From contig JAHZFC010000008.1 of assembly GCA_019421525.1 (NCBI GenBank), forward strand, positions 12,788 to 25,293: a stretch of 12,506 nucleotides of DNA. The letters are read 5' to 3'. Position numbers and translations under genes: made by a program. Below the pieces are notes generated by a model. That model was not told the DNA's origin. It did not search any database and saw only the letters and a list, made by a program, of their open reading frames with translations. Source of the DNA: Clostridiales bacterium (lineage in GTDB: Bacteria > Bacillota > Clostridia > Oscillospirales > Oscillospiraceae). Position 1 is the first letter of the stretch. The number at the start of each line of letters is the position of its first letter. Positions 11,469 to 12,506 of the stretch are shown in pieces.

Positions 11469-12506
11469 TCAATATTTCCACAGCTCCACGTCGCCGCTGA
11501 TGGTGCTCATGGTGAAGGTGGGGCCGGTCTGGCCCTCCGGTCCCCGGCGGGTGAAGGTGCCGTTCCGCCGCAGGACGCCGGAGTAGAAGTCAGAGCGGAT
11601 CTCGCCGCTGGTGGTCTTGCACCGGACGGTGAAGGGGCCGGTATCGGGGATGCGGGCCTGGCAGTCCCCCGACTTGGAGGACAGCTCCATGGCCTGGGGC
11701 AGGATGGAGGCCTCCAGCCGGACGTCGCCGCTCATGGAGGACAGGCGGGCCTGCTCCGCCGAGCCCTCCAGCTCCACATCACCGCTCATGGAGGACAGGG
11801 ACACCTGGTCCATATGGCCCTGGATGCGTACGTCGCCGCTCATGGTCTCCACCTGGGCGCTGCCGGTGAGGCCGGACAGGCGGGCGTCGCCGCTGGACGA
11901 CTTGAAGTACAGCCGGCCGCACACGGCGCAGCTGGCGAACAGGTCGCCGCTGGTGGTCCTGACGGACAGCCGCTCCAGCTCGAAGCCGTCGTCCAGCGTC
12001 ACATCGCCGTTGACGGCGGACACCTGGATGAACTCCCACTGGCGGCGGGGCAGGTAGAGCTCCACGTCGGCGGAGGACAGGCCCCGGAGGAAGAAGAAGG
12101 AGGAGCTGGCGGTCTTGCCCTGGCGGATGGCCAGCACGCCCTTGTCGGTGACCTTCACCTCCAGCTGGTCCACATCTCCCTCCAGCCGGATGTCATCGTC
12201 CGCTCCGTCCAGCAGGTGGATGGTCACGTCACCGTTGACGGTCTGGATGTCCACCCCCCGCAGGCCCAGGGAGGGGATAGAGCCGCTGGATGCATCAAAG
12301 GTGTTGCTGCTCTCTGCAAAAAAGCCGCCCTTGGCTTTATCATATCCAAAGGAGAACTGCCATTGCTTTTTGTCCGGCTCGTCGGAGTTGTCGATGGACA
12401 CGTTCCAGCCCCTGCCGCCCTCTGTACCGCCGTCAGGGGAGGCATTGCCGTCGGGGGAGACGGTGAAGTCCGGGCCCTGCCCGCTGGGGGCCTTCCCATC
12501 CCTGCG
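11469..12506 (-). CDS. DUF4097 family beta-repeat protein (5' end outside the window)
   Basis: The last 345 residues are visible and the frame remains open to the window edge, so the true start lies beyond 12506. A GTG at 12401 has no ribosome binding site and sits in mid-sequence, so I do not use it. The C-terminal two thirds is a beta-solenoid of about 17-19-residue repeats, each with a Ser-Gly-Asp turn: SSSGDARLSG, TMSGDVRIQG, SMSGDVELEG, SMSGDVRLEA, SKSGDCQARI, TTSGEIRSDF and TISGDVELWK. The first visible 35 residues are Gly/Pro/Asp-rich, like a linker. DUF4097 proteins often sit with PspC and DUF1700/PadR genes in Firmicutes, so those may lie upstream. Cellular location is probably at the envelope (inference). 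Confidence 0.88.
   Translation of the reverse strand, partial: RRDGKAPSGQGPDFTVSPDGNASPDGGTEGGRGWNVSIDNSDEPDKKQWQFSFGYDKAKGGFFAESSNTFDASSGSIPSLGLRGVDIQTVNGDVTIHLLDGADDDIRLEGDVDQLEVKVTDKGVLAIRQGKTASSSFFFLRGLSSADVELYLPRRQWEFIQVSAVNGDVTLDDGFELERLSVRTTSGDLFASCAVCGRLYFKSSSGDARLSGLTGSAQVETMSGDVRIQGHMDQVSLSSMSGDVELEGSAEQARLSSMSGDVRLEASILPQAMELSSKSGDCQARIPDTGPFTVRCKTTSGEIRSDFYSGVLRRNGTFTRRGPEGQTGPTFTMSTISGDVELWKY

Overview
The window looks like chromosomal DNA from a GC-rich member of the Clostridia, most plausibly an Oscillospiraceae gut anaerobe of the Flavonifractor/Lawsonibacter/Pseudoflavonifractor kind. The supports are strong AGGAGG-type ribosome binding sites, sigma-A promoters, a HrcA/CIRCE operator, a YloU-FakA pair, a stand-alone two-gene SmsCB iron-sulfur scaffold, a VanW-like protein and a PspC/DUF4097 envelope pair. 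Genus is inference. There is no phage, plasmid, CRISPR, tRNA or rRNA signal.

Layout. 1-291: a hairpin-rich intergenic repeat (copy 1). 342-3100 (+): M42 aminopeptidase, VanW-like protein and a CIRCE-controlled Hsp20, each ending in a strong terminator. 3310-5392 (-): yloU-fakA. 5604-5795 (+): a 63-residue membrane microprotein divergent from yloU. 5840-7526 (-): an MFS transporter followed by three unassigned small membrane proteins, tightly packed. 7629-9944 (-): smsC-smsB and a PaaI-type thioesterase. 10118-10801 (+): a ferritin-like gene with an in-frame TAG. 10799-11160: copy 2 of the repeat, in the opposite orientation. 11157-12506 (-): a DUF4097 gene running off the window, then a PspC-domain gene.

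How the genes work together. The genes are mostly housekeeping or stress and envelope functions: fatty acid phosphorylation (FakA), Fe-S assembly (SmsCB), chaperone (Hsp20) and envelope stress (PspC/DUF4097). I see no single pathway linking them.

Most unusual content. The two copies of the intergenic element share an identical 19-nt core and several linker blocks in the same order. The arms of their hairpins differ in sequence yet stay base-paired, which is a covariation-like pattern. Copy 2 also has imperfect terminal inverted repeats (starting TGAG) that contain the TGA stop codons of both flanking convergent genes. The second candidate for something undescribed is the MFS plus 111/45/48-residue membrane protein operon.
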